From Dipteronia dyeriana (lineage: Eukaryota; Streptophyta; Magnoliopsida; Sapindales; Sapindaceae), in assembly GCA_032871835.1 (NCBI GenBank), contig CM065303.1, positions 55,900,597-55,964,596 of the forward strand: 64,000 nt of DNA, in the 5' to 3' direction. Below are positions 34,091 through 44,690 of the stretch, in pieces. The position numbers and the translations under genes were made by a program. Position 1 is the first letter of the stretch, and the number at the start of each line of letters is the position of its first letter. The notes under the pieces are model-generated. The model did not search any database. It was not told the origin of the DNA and saw only the letters and a list, made by a program, of their open reading frames with translations.

Positions 34091-37000
34091 CTTGTGATTG
34101 AGATTCAAATGGAAAATGCCATCGACATCTAAACCCCAACCTTGTAGACAAACTACCCATAAACTCACATTAATTGAGGTCACAATATAATATTAGTAGA
34201 TTAGAATAATTAATTCAATAAATGAGACTAAAAGCGAATTGAAATATTGAATTAAGAATAGTAGACTAATTAATTACATATAGTAGTCCAATATGGTTAC
34301 ATCAATCCTCTAGATAAAGATTTAGTTACACATCAATGGAAAATAAGAAGACAAAGTAAAGGTGTAGATGAAACCCAAATCGGCCATGTGAGCTTCCTTG
34401 ACTTGAGAATCTCCTTCTTCTTGCGTCAAAAATTTCCAAGGATGAGTGGAGTTGATGATCTAAGGAGGAATGTGTGAAATGGGATGATGAAATGGAATAT
34501 GTGCAGCTAGGTATGGAATCCTCGTGTGGCTGATGTAAGATTTGAAAAAAATTAAGGATATATATAGTTTCCAAATAAGACAAAAATCTATCTAGAAGGT
34601 CGTATTGACGGGATGACACGGTTTCACAGGTCGCGGTCTAGTTCAACGACACTTGAACTGCGGAAAAGGTTGTGGAGCTTGCCGCTCGGTTGTCGCGGTC
34701 TGATGAGACGGCAGTATGACTACGACATCATCTTGATCTTCCATAACACACCCCAAACGTCGACAACAAAAGTGGCAATAGCACCGCGAAAACAGTAGTT
34801 GCTTTGACACGGCCTTGACGCAGTTTAGAAGAACAACAGTTCAACCACAGACAGGGTCTGGGTTTCAATGCCGTTGTCTTGCTTGGAGGAACGTTGTAGT
34901 CTGTCGAGATGGCACTTGGATCGTGGAAATAGCTGTGATTGTTGCCGCTGTCCACTTGAACGACACCTTCACCGTGACAACTTCATCTCTAAAGCTTCAA
35001 CTCTTCATAATTGCACTTTATGCCCTAAAAACTTCTCTCTTATACCAAAATACCCCTGCTTGACAATGATAACCTACAAAAGACTTAAGCGAGCCATTAG
35101 ACACTTAATTTTACTCGATAATCGAACAAACACATAAAAAATTGAGGCCAAAACCTAATATTGCAATGGCTCGATCTGAAGGATTCAACTAGGAGGATTC
35201 ATAATGTAATCTTTGGTTTTTTCAAGGAGCAAGGGGAGTGGTGTGGGAAAACAGAACTTGTAGGGAATTATCTCAAGTTATTTTTCAATTATTTTCCAGT
35301 GAAGGGATTCATACACCACAGATGTTGAAACTGTGCTCGACTGTCTCGAGGCGCGTCTCTCTTAGTGGTCTAGGAATTTTTTGGTAGCAAAATATTCAAC
35401 TGAAAAAGTTCTGAAAGCGGGTTTTGACATAACACCGACTAAGGCACCAAGTCGGCAGGTCCTGATGGGCTACCAGCGATGTTTTACCAAAAAAATCGCG
35501 ACAGGGTTATGCCGAGTGTGATAGAGGCAAGTCTGCGCTGTTTGAATGGCAGAGTCTGTTGAGCGGGTTAATGAAGCCTTGATTTGTTTTATACTAAAGA
35601 AACAATCGGCGTGATGCGTTATAGATTATAGGCCAATTAGCCTTTGTAATGTGATGTACAAGATTGTAGCGAAAACACTGTCAAATAAGCTCCAAGTTGT
35701 ACTAGGTGAGATTATTTTTGAAACCCAGAGTGCTTTGCTTTCATACTAGGAAGACTTATTTCAAATAACACTATTGTCGGTTTCGAGTGCAAACATGCTT
35801 TGCGTACTAAAACTTGGAAAGAGGGATCCATGGCCGTGAAGCTGGATATGTCGAAAGCTTATGATAGGGTTGAGTGGGTTTTCTCGCGAAAGTCATGACA
35901 AGGCTAGGTTTTTCGAGGTAGTGAGTGGAGAAAGTGATGGATTGTGTTTCTACAGTGCAAATCACTTTTCTGGTTAATGGTAGCGTGTGTGGTAAGGTGG
36001 TTTCAACGAGGGGGCTTCGAAAGGGTGATCCATTGTCTATGTATTTGTATCTTTTGGTGGCGGAGCGTTTATCCAGTATGATCCATAAAGCAGTGTTTTG
36101 AAAAGAATACTCGAGTTTCAGGTGCAGTAGAGCAGGGTTGTTAGTCTCGCATTTATTTTTTTACCAATGATAGCCTTTTGTTTACGAGTGCTACAACAAG
36201 TGATTGTGTGGTGATTCCTCGGATCTTGGAGGTGTATTCAAGGGCCTCCAGGCAGCTGGTATACTTTGATAAGTCAGGCATGTGTGTGAGCTGAACAATC
36301 TCTAAAGATGAGGGGGATCGGTTGGCTGCAGTGTTGGGGGTTCGATGGGCTGGGTGCCATGAGCAGTATTTAGGATTGCCTAGTTTTACGGGTAGAAATA
36401 GACGGCAATTTTTAACGATATTAAGGATCAGTTGGAGCAAAATAAAGTGGAGGAGTAAGTTGCTATCAGTCTTTGGGAAAGTAGTTCTTGGTAAGGCTGT
36501 TCTTCAGGCGATTCCTACCTATACCATGAGCTTGTTTAAGCTTCCAGTGAGGTTTTTGGAGATTGTTAGACTCTGCAGCAGATTTTGGTGGGGCAGTTCA
36601 GGTGAAGAGGAAGGTTCACTAGGTAGTATGGTCAATACTGAGTGAAAGTAAATGGGATGGGGGATTAGGTTTCAGAGACATGGGAGTTTTCAACCATGCG
36701 ATGTTAGTGAGACAAGGGTGGTGATTAATTAAAAATCCAGAAACTCTAGCAACAAGGGTGATGTGTGGTGGTTACTTCTCATCCTCGAATTTATTGGCTT
36801 CTGATATGACTTCAAAGAGGTCTTTTGTGTGGCAAAGTTTGTTTTGGGGCCGAGAGTTGTTGAGGAAGAGGGTTAGATGGCGAGTGAGGATGGGAAATTC
36901 AATCTAAATTTATAATGATAGATGGATGCCCAGGCTATCTTAGTTCATGGTTTACTCGCCTAAAGTCCGTGAAGATGTTGATATTGTGTGTCACCTAAAG

Positions 37001-38200
37001 AACACAGACGGGACCCCGTCTGGGGGTTGACATGGTTGTTTGAATCGTAATTTGTTTATCGATAGTGATGCAGAGGTCATTCTTTTCATCTAGGTAAGTA
37101 ATATTTAGAGGGAAGATTCCTTATGTTGGCATTATTTGAGCAATGCAAATTATACAGTTAAAAGTGGATATAAGTTGGGTGTCGATTTAATGCAGTAACA
37201 TCTTTCGAGCTCTTCGGGAAGTGTAGGGAATCGATCCACTTAGTAAGACTTGTGGCAAATTGTTGTGCCACTTAAGATTAAAGGGTTCATTTGGAGGGTC
37301 TGTAAGGATTGGATTCCAACTTTGGGAATCATTTTAAGAGGAAAATTGTTGTGAATGGTTCGTGCCCATTGTATCATCGTTTTCTAGAGTCTATAATGCA
37401 TTCTTTATGGAGTTACCATGCTCTGACGGAGATGAATAAGGATTTTGGGGTTAACATGTTTGCGTGGTGATGATGGGGTGGACTTCAAGGAATTCTTCTT
37501 CAACTGTCTTAATTGTCTAAATAAGGAGGAAATATCTCTATTTAATGTTGTGTTGTGGCAAAATTGGTTTGTAAGAAATTAATTTGTTCATTGTATGGGG
37601 AACAAACATGGATCAAAGGTGGATGTTGGGTGTAATGATTTTTTAGTAGATTACCAGGTAGCAAATGAAGCAGAGAGGGATCGACCTGTTGTGGAACCAG
37701 AGTTGGTTCGTTGGAAGCCTCCATATGTGGGTTTTTATAAGGTTAATATGGATGCTTCTATAGATGTGGCGAACCATGGTATTCGTGTGGGGTTGGTTAT
37801 GACAGACCATCATCGTGTTGTAATGGCATCTAGCTCTCAGCGAATGAAGGCATGTTATTCTCCTTAAGTTGCCGAGGCGGTGGCGATCAGGAGAGATATC
37901 CAATTTGCTATTGACACGGTTTTAACCCCAGCTACGGTAGAGACCGATGCACTTGGTGTGGCGAATCTAGTAAACTCGGGTACGTCTACGTATGATGATA
38001 TTAGGCTGGTAGTTGATGATATTGTTTCTCTTCTCCTTTTAAGGGGCCGTTGTTTCAGTCAATTTTGTACCTAGGAAGACAAATTTTGTTGCCCACGCTC
38101 TCCAAGTTGGCTCTGACTTTAGCAGATACCCAATATTGGATGGAGAGTGGGAGACGTACCCTCCGTATGTGGAGGGTTTTGTCCAGGGTGATAACCCTTT

Positions 38201-38384
38201 ATCTTGATTTGTTTCTTAATAAGTTGTCCTTTTTTTTTTCTTTTTAATTAATATTTTTTTTAGTCACTCCATGTTAAGTGGGAATACTAATGAGTTATAT
38301 AGTCGGTCATCATATTAAAACGCCTAATTTGATTGTTAATTAAGTAACTGTGAAACAATTTAATACTGTAGGATTATAGTGGGG
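38201..38384. other. Short spacer after the LINE
   Basis: Pyrimidine-rich tract (38228-38250) and AT-rich DNA. No gene. Confidence 0.5.
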
Positions 38385-39110
38385 GAAAATGGGTGTAAAT
38401 AGCATTTTTTACCATCTGGTTTTGGGACTAGCACAAACTTAATAAATTAAGTTTAATAACACCAAAGTATGGTTTGAGACAAAAATGCCCTCATATTTTT
38501 GTGCAAGTTCTAGACTATTTTGACAAATTTGATACGTATTTTGCAAATTTGGGACTTATTTTGAAAATTCGACACTTATTAGACATTTTTACAAAAACAA
38601 GAATTACTGGAGCCAAATGAGAATTTTTATAATTTTTTTTTGGTGTCATCTTTTTCATCAAGACCTTCATCAATGGTGAACAATCTACGGCTCCAGTTAA
38701 CTCCAACGATAATCGGATATGGAAGATTGGACGACACTGAGTTTGTTGACACAATCGGATTCGCGACAGATCATCACAGATCTGACGATGAAAATTTAGC
38801 GACGGTTCGGGTTTGACTTTGTTTCTCTCTCCACACAGTTCCAATATAAACAGACACTTTGGATAAAACGACTGGCATCCGACGAATATTTTCCCAATGG
38901 TTTTGTCAATCAACTCACCGATGATGATGTTGGCAATGATGACTCCATTGATAGAACTCTGGTTTTTAAGAAAAAAAAGAGGGCTGATAAGAGAAAATGA
39001 TAGAAGAGCATGTATATTTTTATTCCAATCCCATTTTTGTGCTATTAAACTAGAGTTATTATAGTGATGTCAATTTCACAGATCACTCTTCAAAATGTGC
39101 TATTTAATTT
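38385..39110. mobile_element. TIR element of the same family, copy 2 (diverged)
   Basis: The left end (AGCATTTTTTACC..; TTAATAAATTAAGTTTAATA near 38435) and the inverted right end (39030-39105, AGCACATTTTGAAG..) resemble the arms at 32998 and 40190. The inside has short repeats around TTTGGGACTTATTTT/TTCGACACTTATT (38515-38585). Boundaries are approximate. Confidence 0.5.
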
Positions 39111-39349
39111 TTCAACCGCAATAAATAAATTATAAATTATAAATTATAAATTATTTAAATTTATTTTAAAAAACATAAAATTACAACTTTATTTTAAAAT
39201 ATTTTGAGATATTATTAATTTAATAATATATAAATTAAAATATTTATTTCCTTAAAACAATTGTTTTAATAATTTTTTATTCAATTTTCATATTATTTCA
39301 ACCATAGTCATTCCTAAACTCGTTGAGCCCATAAGGGTTTGAAAATTTA

Positions 39350-40190
39350 ATGACACATTTTTGGAGGGTTTTTGTACATATAACACCACATCAATAATTT
39401 ATGTTTAAAATACACCAATTAACGTGTGGAGACGAAAATATTTCGAAATTGACTTTGTCGTCAACTTGAGAGAGAAAAAGTAGAGAGAGAAAACATGATC
39501 TAGATTTCAATCGTTTTGGTTGTTGATTAATTAAATGAAATGTTAAATTAGGTTTTATTTGTGGATCTGAGAATGATTATGGGTTAGATTAGGATTTTGG
39601 ATTTGTTGAACAGTTATTAAGGAAGATGATATTCTGGGTGTCTGAGTTTTTTTTTTGATGAACCCAAGCATTTTTTTCGTTGTTTATGTTTTTAGTTTAC
39701 ACGTTCGAGAGGATTGAAATAAAATTCGAGTTTTTTTTTTCATTCGAGATTTTGACATACAGTCGAGCTTTTATAAAGAAGCTCTGAGCTTTTATTTGTC
39801 TATTCGAACTTTTGTAAAAAAGCTCCGAGTTTTTGTATAAAAAGTCCGAGCTTTTATATAAAAGGTTCGGGATTATTTTCAATGTCCGAGCTTTTTTAGT
39901 TAATGCTCGAGCTTTTTTGTAAATGTCTGTGTAACCTCATTAAACTAATTATCCAATGAAGATTCATTGATAATGTTATGATGTTTGACTACTATCGGAG
40001 GTCTGTTAAACAGATCTACGAAGAAGATGAAAGAATATTTTTTTTGAAAATTTCAAAGTAAGAGCTGATTGAAGTACAAAGACAACTTTTAAGGGTATTT
40101 TGGACAGTTCACTATAATATGTGCCTTTTAAACATAAGTTATTAAACTGGTGACATCATCGCAACACAATAAAAAAATGTAATAATCCTC
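39350..40190. mobile_element. TIR element with internal minisatellite, copy 3
   Basis: The left arm (39352-39425) and right arm (40105-40185) are inverted copies with the same TTTATGTTTAAAA signature as copy 1; the right arm shares TATGTGCCTTTTAAACATAA with 33844-33863. The inside again carries a CCGAGCTTTT-type minisatellite (39705-39920). Confidence 0.68.
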
Positions 40191-40619
40191 ACCATTTTCA
40201 CTTTTTTATTTACTATTAAAAGAAGAGTGCTAAATATACTCTCTTAACCCACTCTTTCAAGTCTCAACACATTCTCTATGATATATGGACATCATTAATT
40301 TTTTCACATTAAAAACTTGCAGCCTTTATAAATTGCCTCTTTTTTAAATTTATTTACGATGCAAACCAACAACTTATTTTTTAGATTGCCTATCTTCTTT
40401 AACTTTAAAAGATCATTTAATATTCCTTTTAAAAGAAAAAAAAAATCTCCACTTATACAAGGTTAAAAACACAAATGCATTTAATTCTTAATCTACCTAC
40501 TAATGCAAGGTTTGAAACATGATTTCAAATTTAAAAAGTTCAATTTAAAAGCTTAATACAATACAGTAAAATTATTTCATAAAAAAATATTAAAAAATTA
40601 TATGGATAGAGCTATAACA

Positions 40620-40990
40620 ATAGTGAGAAGACAATTTATAGTTGAAAATGGTGACAATTGAAGTTTACCGTACATACAAGTTATGAAAAATAAAATCAAT
40701 ATAAAAATTTAACCCAACACAATAAAATTATTTGAAATGAAAATCAATTAAAAAAAATTACCTAGATATAGCGGGAACAATTGTGAGAAGACAACTTATA
40801 ATTGAATATGGTGAGATGAAACTAACAAGTTATGAAAAAAGAAATTCAAATAAAAGAAGTTCAAAATAAAATTATTTAATAAAAAACAATTTTTTTTTTA
40901 CATGGAAAAAAATGCAATAATGGTGAGAAGACAATTTATGTTTGTAAATGGTAAGAGTTGGAGTTAGATCGAACTAGAAGATTTTTTTTT
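40620..40990. repeat. Diverged tandem repeat, three copies of about 140-160 bp
   Basis: The marker GTGAGAAGACAA recurs at about 40623, 40783 and 40923, each followed by (C/T)TTAT..TTG.A.ATGGTGA and preceded by an AATAAAATTATTT tract. Non-coding. Confidence 0.7.
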
Positions 40991-41502
40991 ATGTTGAGTC
41001 GTATAGTTTGACTAAAAACATATACCCGTTATGAATATAATGCAATTATATATAAATAAATATCCATCGATCTATGAAAGAAACTTTCATCCTTTTATAT
41101 TCCCACAAGTTTTATCATAATGATCAATTTTATGATTCATTATAATATAATTTATATATACTTAATGTAATATAGGATTGTGGGACTATAAAAAGGATCT
41201 TACACCACTGTATTTTATACACTTTGTGATGAGAACAATTGAAGAATAAAATACTTCTCTTTTAACTATTATTTATCTCTTATCTTCTATAAGTTTATGT
41301 TTTATATTTTTGTTTATTCCTAATCAAATAACAATACCTGATTTTTTTTTTTAAAAATAAACTTTGTTAAATGACAATAAGTAAAAGCTAAAAAATAAAG
41401 GTAATCTAATAAATTAGTTGTTGTTTTGCATTGTAAATAAAATGAAAAATGAGACATTTATAAATGCGGCAAGTTTAATGTGAAAAAAATAATAATAGAG
41501 AT
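40991..41502. other. AT-rich spacer
   Basis: No gene seen. 41170-41300 has a TATA-like/AATAAA pattern reminiscent of an LTR end, but no partner repeat was found. Confidence 0.4.
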
Positions 41503-41649
41503 ATTATCATTTTGGTCCTTATGTTTTGATCGATAATGACGTTTTTAAATGTCTTTCCATTTTTCACTGGGGTGGTCCCTATGTTTTAAAAAACACATCA
41601 ATTTGGTCCCTTTGACCAGTTTTTTAATGGTCAACCCTCACGGAAATAA

Positions 41650-44040
41650 CAAAATGACATTATTATCCTACCTCATGGCATACGGTTTAAAAGAGAGTTT
41701 AAACCATTCGTTAACGTTCCAAAAATCTTCCCACTGTCGATCATAAACCCAGACTTCAAAGATGTTCAGGAAAGGCTCCAACGTTTCTGTGCCAATAGCC
41801 ACACTGATTTCACCCATCCTCACCCACTTTGGAAGAACCCCAATTTCTTCATAAGCCTCCCCTTCAAACTGAATGAAGATGTCAACCCCACCAAAGCAAC
41901 CCACACAGGAATGTCCCCCTCTGACCTCGCCATGGCCACAGAAGAGTGTCAGTCCCTCCTGGCCCAAGGCCTCATTGAACCCACATCCTCTCCATGGGCC
42001 TGCCAAGCCTTTTATGTAGAAAAAAGATCCGAAAAGACTAGAGGAAAGAAGAGACTTGTCATTGATTACAAACCCCTCAACCTCTTCCTACAAGATGACA
42101 AGTTCCCTGTTCCTAGGCCCAATGCCTTGTTTTCCCATATACCCGGTGCTACCATTTTCTCCAAGTTCGATTTAAAGGGAGCCTTTTGGCAAATCGGTAT
42201 CCTTCCACAGGACAGGCCCAAAACTGCTTTCTGTCTCCCCAATGCCCATTATCAATGGACTGTTCTACCCTTTGGACTTAAGACAGCTCCCTCGCTTTTT
42301 CAGAAGGCCGTAACACGGATTTTCCAGCCCATCCTCTCTTCAGCCTTAATATATATAGACGATATCCTTTTATTCTCAAAAGACATTCAGGCCCATAACC
42401 TGCTCCTTGAAAAATTTCACCAAATCCTCCAAGAACATGGCATCATGTTGTCAGACAAAAAGAGCTCTATAGGAGTCCCAGAAGTAGAATTCCTTGGCAT
42501 GCGGATCAAAGATGGCACCTATAGCCCCGGACCTCACCTTGCCAGCCAGTTGCTTGACTTCCCTGATACCAACCTCTCTTTCAAGCAGTTGCAACAATTT
42601 TTAGGCATTGTCAACTATGTCAGAGACTTCATCCCACAGGCAGGCCGTTTCACTACCTGTTTATCCAAGCTTCTAAAGAAAGAAGCTCCCCAATGGAGTA
42701 CCATACATACTGAAGCTATCTCTCAACTAAAGAAGGCTGCACAGCATCCCCCTCCCCTACACATTCCTGCAACAGGCCGCCTCATTCTCCAAACAGACGC
42801 CAGTGACCATTTCTGGGGTGCTATTCTCATTGAAGAGACTTCGAACACTCGCCATTACTGCGGCCATGCCAGTGGCCAGTTTAAGGACTCCCAGAAACAC
42901 TACCACACCATCTATAAAGAAATCCTTGCAGAAAAAAATGGCATTTCCAAATTCGACTTCCACCTTAGAACATCACGTTTTACAGTCGAAATGGACAATT
43001 CCTCCTTTCCAAAGGTCCTAGAATTCAGAAACAAGCTTCCACCAAACCCTCAGCTTCTCAGGCTAAAGGATTGGTTCGCCAGATATGATTTCTCTGTCAA
43101 ACATGTCAAAGGGCATCATAATATTATCCCAGACATGCTTTCAAGGCCTCAGCCCATCAACCTCCTCTCCCAGGCTGGCCCAATCCCTTTGATTTACATG
43201 GTATCTCCCCAACCTTCCTCATCCTCTGCCCCACCTGATCCTATTCCCAAATTTCCAACAGGCCTTCCCCCAGAATTATCAGCCTCCTTTCCTCCAGGCC
43301 ACACCCCTTCCCCCCAGCAAATTTCCAACTTTGCAAGTACTTATCTTCCTGTTTACCTAGCCCAACTTAATGACCAAGGTTGCCACCACATCGTCTCCAA
43401 CATAAAAAGGCCCTTTCTTGACCCTTTCGTTTCCCCCCCTTTTTACTACTACTCAGACCAAGTCCTTTGGTTCTTGTGGTGTTTATCTGCCCTATACCAC
43501 CACGCTATGGTCTTCCCCCTACAAGCCTTATATGCCTTTGTCCAGAGCTCAGGCCCATCCAACCTCCGTATCTTCCTACAATGGTTCAAGCCCATTAAGG
43601 CATGGCAGGCCGAACTCACACAACTAATGGGCCAGTATAATCTTTGGAAATTGGATCCTGAACAGGCAGCAAAAGTTTGCTGCATCTGGATATTTAGCAG
43701 ACCCTACAACATCAGCCCTCTTACCGAGCTACTCTGGACCACCAATATCTGTTACGAGTGGGACACTTCTTTTGACTATGAAGGCCTATATCGCACCAAC
43801 CTACAGGTCCCCTTACTCAACTTCCTCTGTGATATCAACAACGACTACACAGATGTCGTCTTCATATTACCTGACGTCCCAAGGGACCCCACCAGAAGTC
43901 TCCATCCCTTCCCACAGTCATTCCTACAAGATTCCCAAGACCCCACGGACGAATGGCGTGACACATGGCCTTGTTCGATCTGTGGAGCCCAAGATTCAGA
44001 CGACGAGTACCATGCCACTTGCAATCTCAGCAGTCCTTAG
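41650..44040 (+). CDS. Endogenous pararetrovirus (Caulimoviridae) RT-RNase H fragment, 5'-truncated, open frame
   Basis: The frame is open from 41650 to the TAG at 44038-44040; the first ATG is at 41911 (709 codons), but clear RT homology starts upstream of it. It has the caulimovirid RT order: an LIEPTSSPWAC entry block, FSKFDLKGAFWQIG, LPFGLKTAPSLFQ, then the catalytic YIDDILLFS (about 42347-42375). RNase H follows with TDAS, KEILAEKNGISKF, a conserved D in VEMDNSSF, and HVKGHHNIIPDMLSRP. No integrase follows, which separates it from LTR elements. A 270-residue C-terminal extension, Pro/Ser-rich then ending in a CSICG..C-type cluster, is unfamiliar to me. Movement protein, coat protein and protease are absent, so it cannot be a complete virus. 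The lack of any stop over about 2.4 kb contrasts with every other element here. Confidence 0.85.
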   Translation, partial: QNDIIILPHGIRFKREFKPFVNVPKIFPLSIINPDFKDVQERLQRFCANSHTDFTHPHPLWKNPNFFISLPFKLNEDVNPTKATHTGMSPSDLAMATEECQSLLAQGLIEPTSSPWACQAFYVEKRSEKTRGKKRLVIDYKPLNLFLQDDKFPVPRPNALFSHIPGATIFSKFDLKGAFWQIGILPQDRPKTAFCLPNAHYQWTVLPFGLKTAPSLFQKAVTRIFQPILSSALIYIDDILLFSKDIQAHNLLLEKFHQILQEHGIMLSDKKSSIGVPEVEFLGMRIKDGTYSPGPHLASQLLDFPDTNLSFKQLQQFLGIVNYVRDFIPQAGRFTTCLSKLLKKEAPQWSTIHTEAISQLKKAAQHPPPLHIPATGRLILQTDASDHFWGAILIEETSNTRHYCGHASGQFKDSQKHYHTIYKEILAEKNGISKFDFHLRTSRFTVEMDNSSFPKVLEFRNKLPPNPQLLRLKDWFARYDFSVKHVKGHHNIIPDMLSRPQPINLLSQAGPIPLIYMVSPQPSSSSAPPDPIPKFPTGLPPELSASFPPGHTPSPQQISNFASTYLPVYLAQLNDQGCHHIVSNIKRPFLDPFVSPPFYYYSDQVLWFLWCLSALYHHAMVFPLQALYAFVQSSGPSNLRIFLQWFKPIKAWQAELTQLMGQYNLWKLDPEQAAKVCCIWIFSRPYNISPLTELLWTTNICYEWDTSFDYEGLYRTNLQVPLLNFLCDINNDYTDVVFILPDVPRDPTRSLHPFPQSFLQDSQDPTDEWRDTWPCSICGAQDSDDEYHATCNLSSP

Positions 44041-44690
44041 CTTTGCCACATCGCTTTCTGCTTTCTGTCGGCCACCTTGTCGGCCGCTAGTTCTAGATGT
44101 TTATCCTTATCGGCTGCCCTTATCTTTGTAATATATCGCAGCCTTTTTGCTTTCCAGCTGTTTGCCCTTGTCGGCTGCCCCTTTTGTAATATATCGCAGC
44201 CTTATCCTTATCGCCGGCTCTAAAGGAGTGACCAGGATGACCGGTTCCTCCTTCCTTTCTCTTTAAAAGGGCGAGCTGCCCTCTTTGTAATTAGGAACGG
44301 AAAGAAATAAAAAGAGGATTATGTTTTCTATCTCTATGTCTAACTAAACAGTCTCCTTCTCTCCCAATCTTCGACTAACACTAGGTCTGAAATTATGATT
44401 CTCCAAGGTCCCAGTATGCTCTGTGCTTGCCTCGTATGAGGATCCTGCACATCAGAACAGATCCAGTATACTAGTTTGGTATATCGGCTGGACACCCTGG
44501 ACACATCCGGAACCAGTATGTTTGCTGGCTAGGATGAACTCAGGTTTAACAAAGCCACGTACTGACTAGCTTGGCCTGCTGAACTCCATCCATCTCTGTT
44601 AGTGTCGCCGGAACAGTACCCTATAAGGCCGAGAGATGGCCGCCGGTGGGGAAAACCCGGTTTGGTTCTTTCTGTGAGATGGTAGTGGAG
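44041..44690 (+). promoter_or_regulatory. Pararetrovirus-type intergenic region (promoter and poly(A) signal)
   Basis: Directly follows the RT frame. It contains two near-copies, about 60 bp apart, of a unit with CGGCTGCCC...TTGTAATATATCGCAGCC (about 44110-44150 and 44170-44205), a TATA-like CTTTAAAAGG (44261-44270) and AATAAA (44306-44311) 45 bp further on. This compact promoter plus poly(A) layout is known from caulimovirid genomes, where terminally redundant RNA is made. The following sequence to 44690 looks like leader; I find no intact tRNA-Met primer site. Confidence 0.55.

Larger units (their letters stand above)
31617..35155 (-). mobile_element. LTR-like insertion in the LINE (interrupted itself)
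   Basis: LINE codons stop after GTGATGCAG and resume at 35161. TAATA occurs at 31612-31616 and 35156-35160, a 5-bp target duplication as made by LTR elements. Without the hAT-like insert it is about 1.5 kb, with no coding region, and on the minus strand it has the composition of a long plant LTR (CG-rich middle near 34600-34990, AT-rich tail). It does not start TG or end CA, so classification as a solo LTR is provisional. Confidence 0.55.
31130..38200 (+). mobile_element. L1-type LINE (non-LTR retrotransposon), degraded and split by an insertion
   Basis: Plus-strand remnants follow plant L1 ORF2 order. The endonuclease-RT linker (..SRVEWLKS.DRNTKFFH.K) is at 31285-31355. RT runs from about 35440, with the DYRPISLCNVMYKIVAK block at 35626, AYDRVEW at 35858 and a degenerate active site FTNDSLLF (36160s) in place of xADD. 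A zinc-binding linker (..VPLKIKGFIWRVCKDWIP) is at about 37262-37320 and a C-terminal RNase H (FYKVNMDASID; VETDALGVANLV) at 37730-37970. The 5' half is missing. Codons resume across 31617-35155, showing one LINE cut by a later insertion. Many stops. Confidence 0.88.

Noticed and set aside
34613..35137. Overlapping short ORFs in the CG-richer part of the LTR-like insertion
   Set aside because: No coding pattern or domain; composition matches the middle of a long LTR.
41668..42006. Minus-strand ORF over the pararetroviral RT entry region
   Set aside because: Shadow of the plus-strand RT frame, which carries all the motifs.
44460..44500. TTTGGTATATCGGC as a possible tRNA-Met primer site of the pararetrovirus
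   Set aside because: Only the first bases match the expected TGGTATCAGAGC; too short to call.
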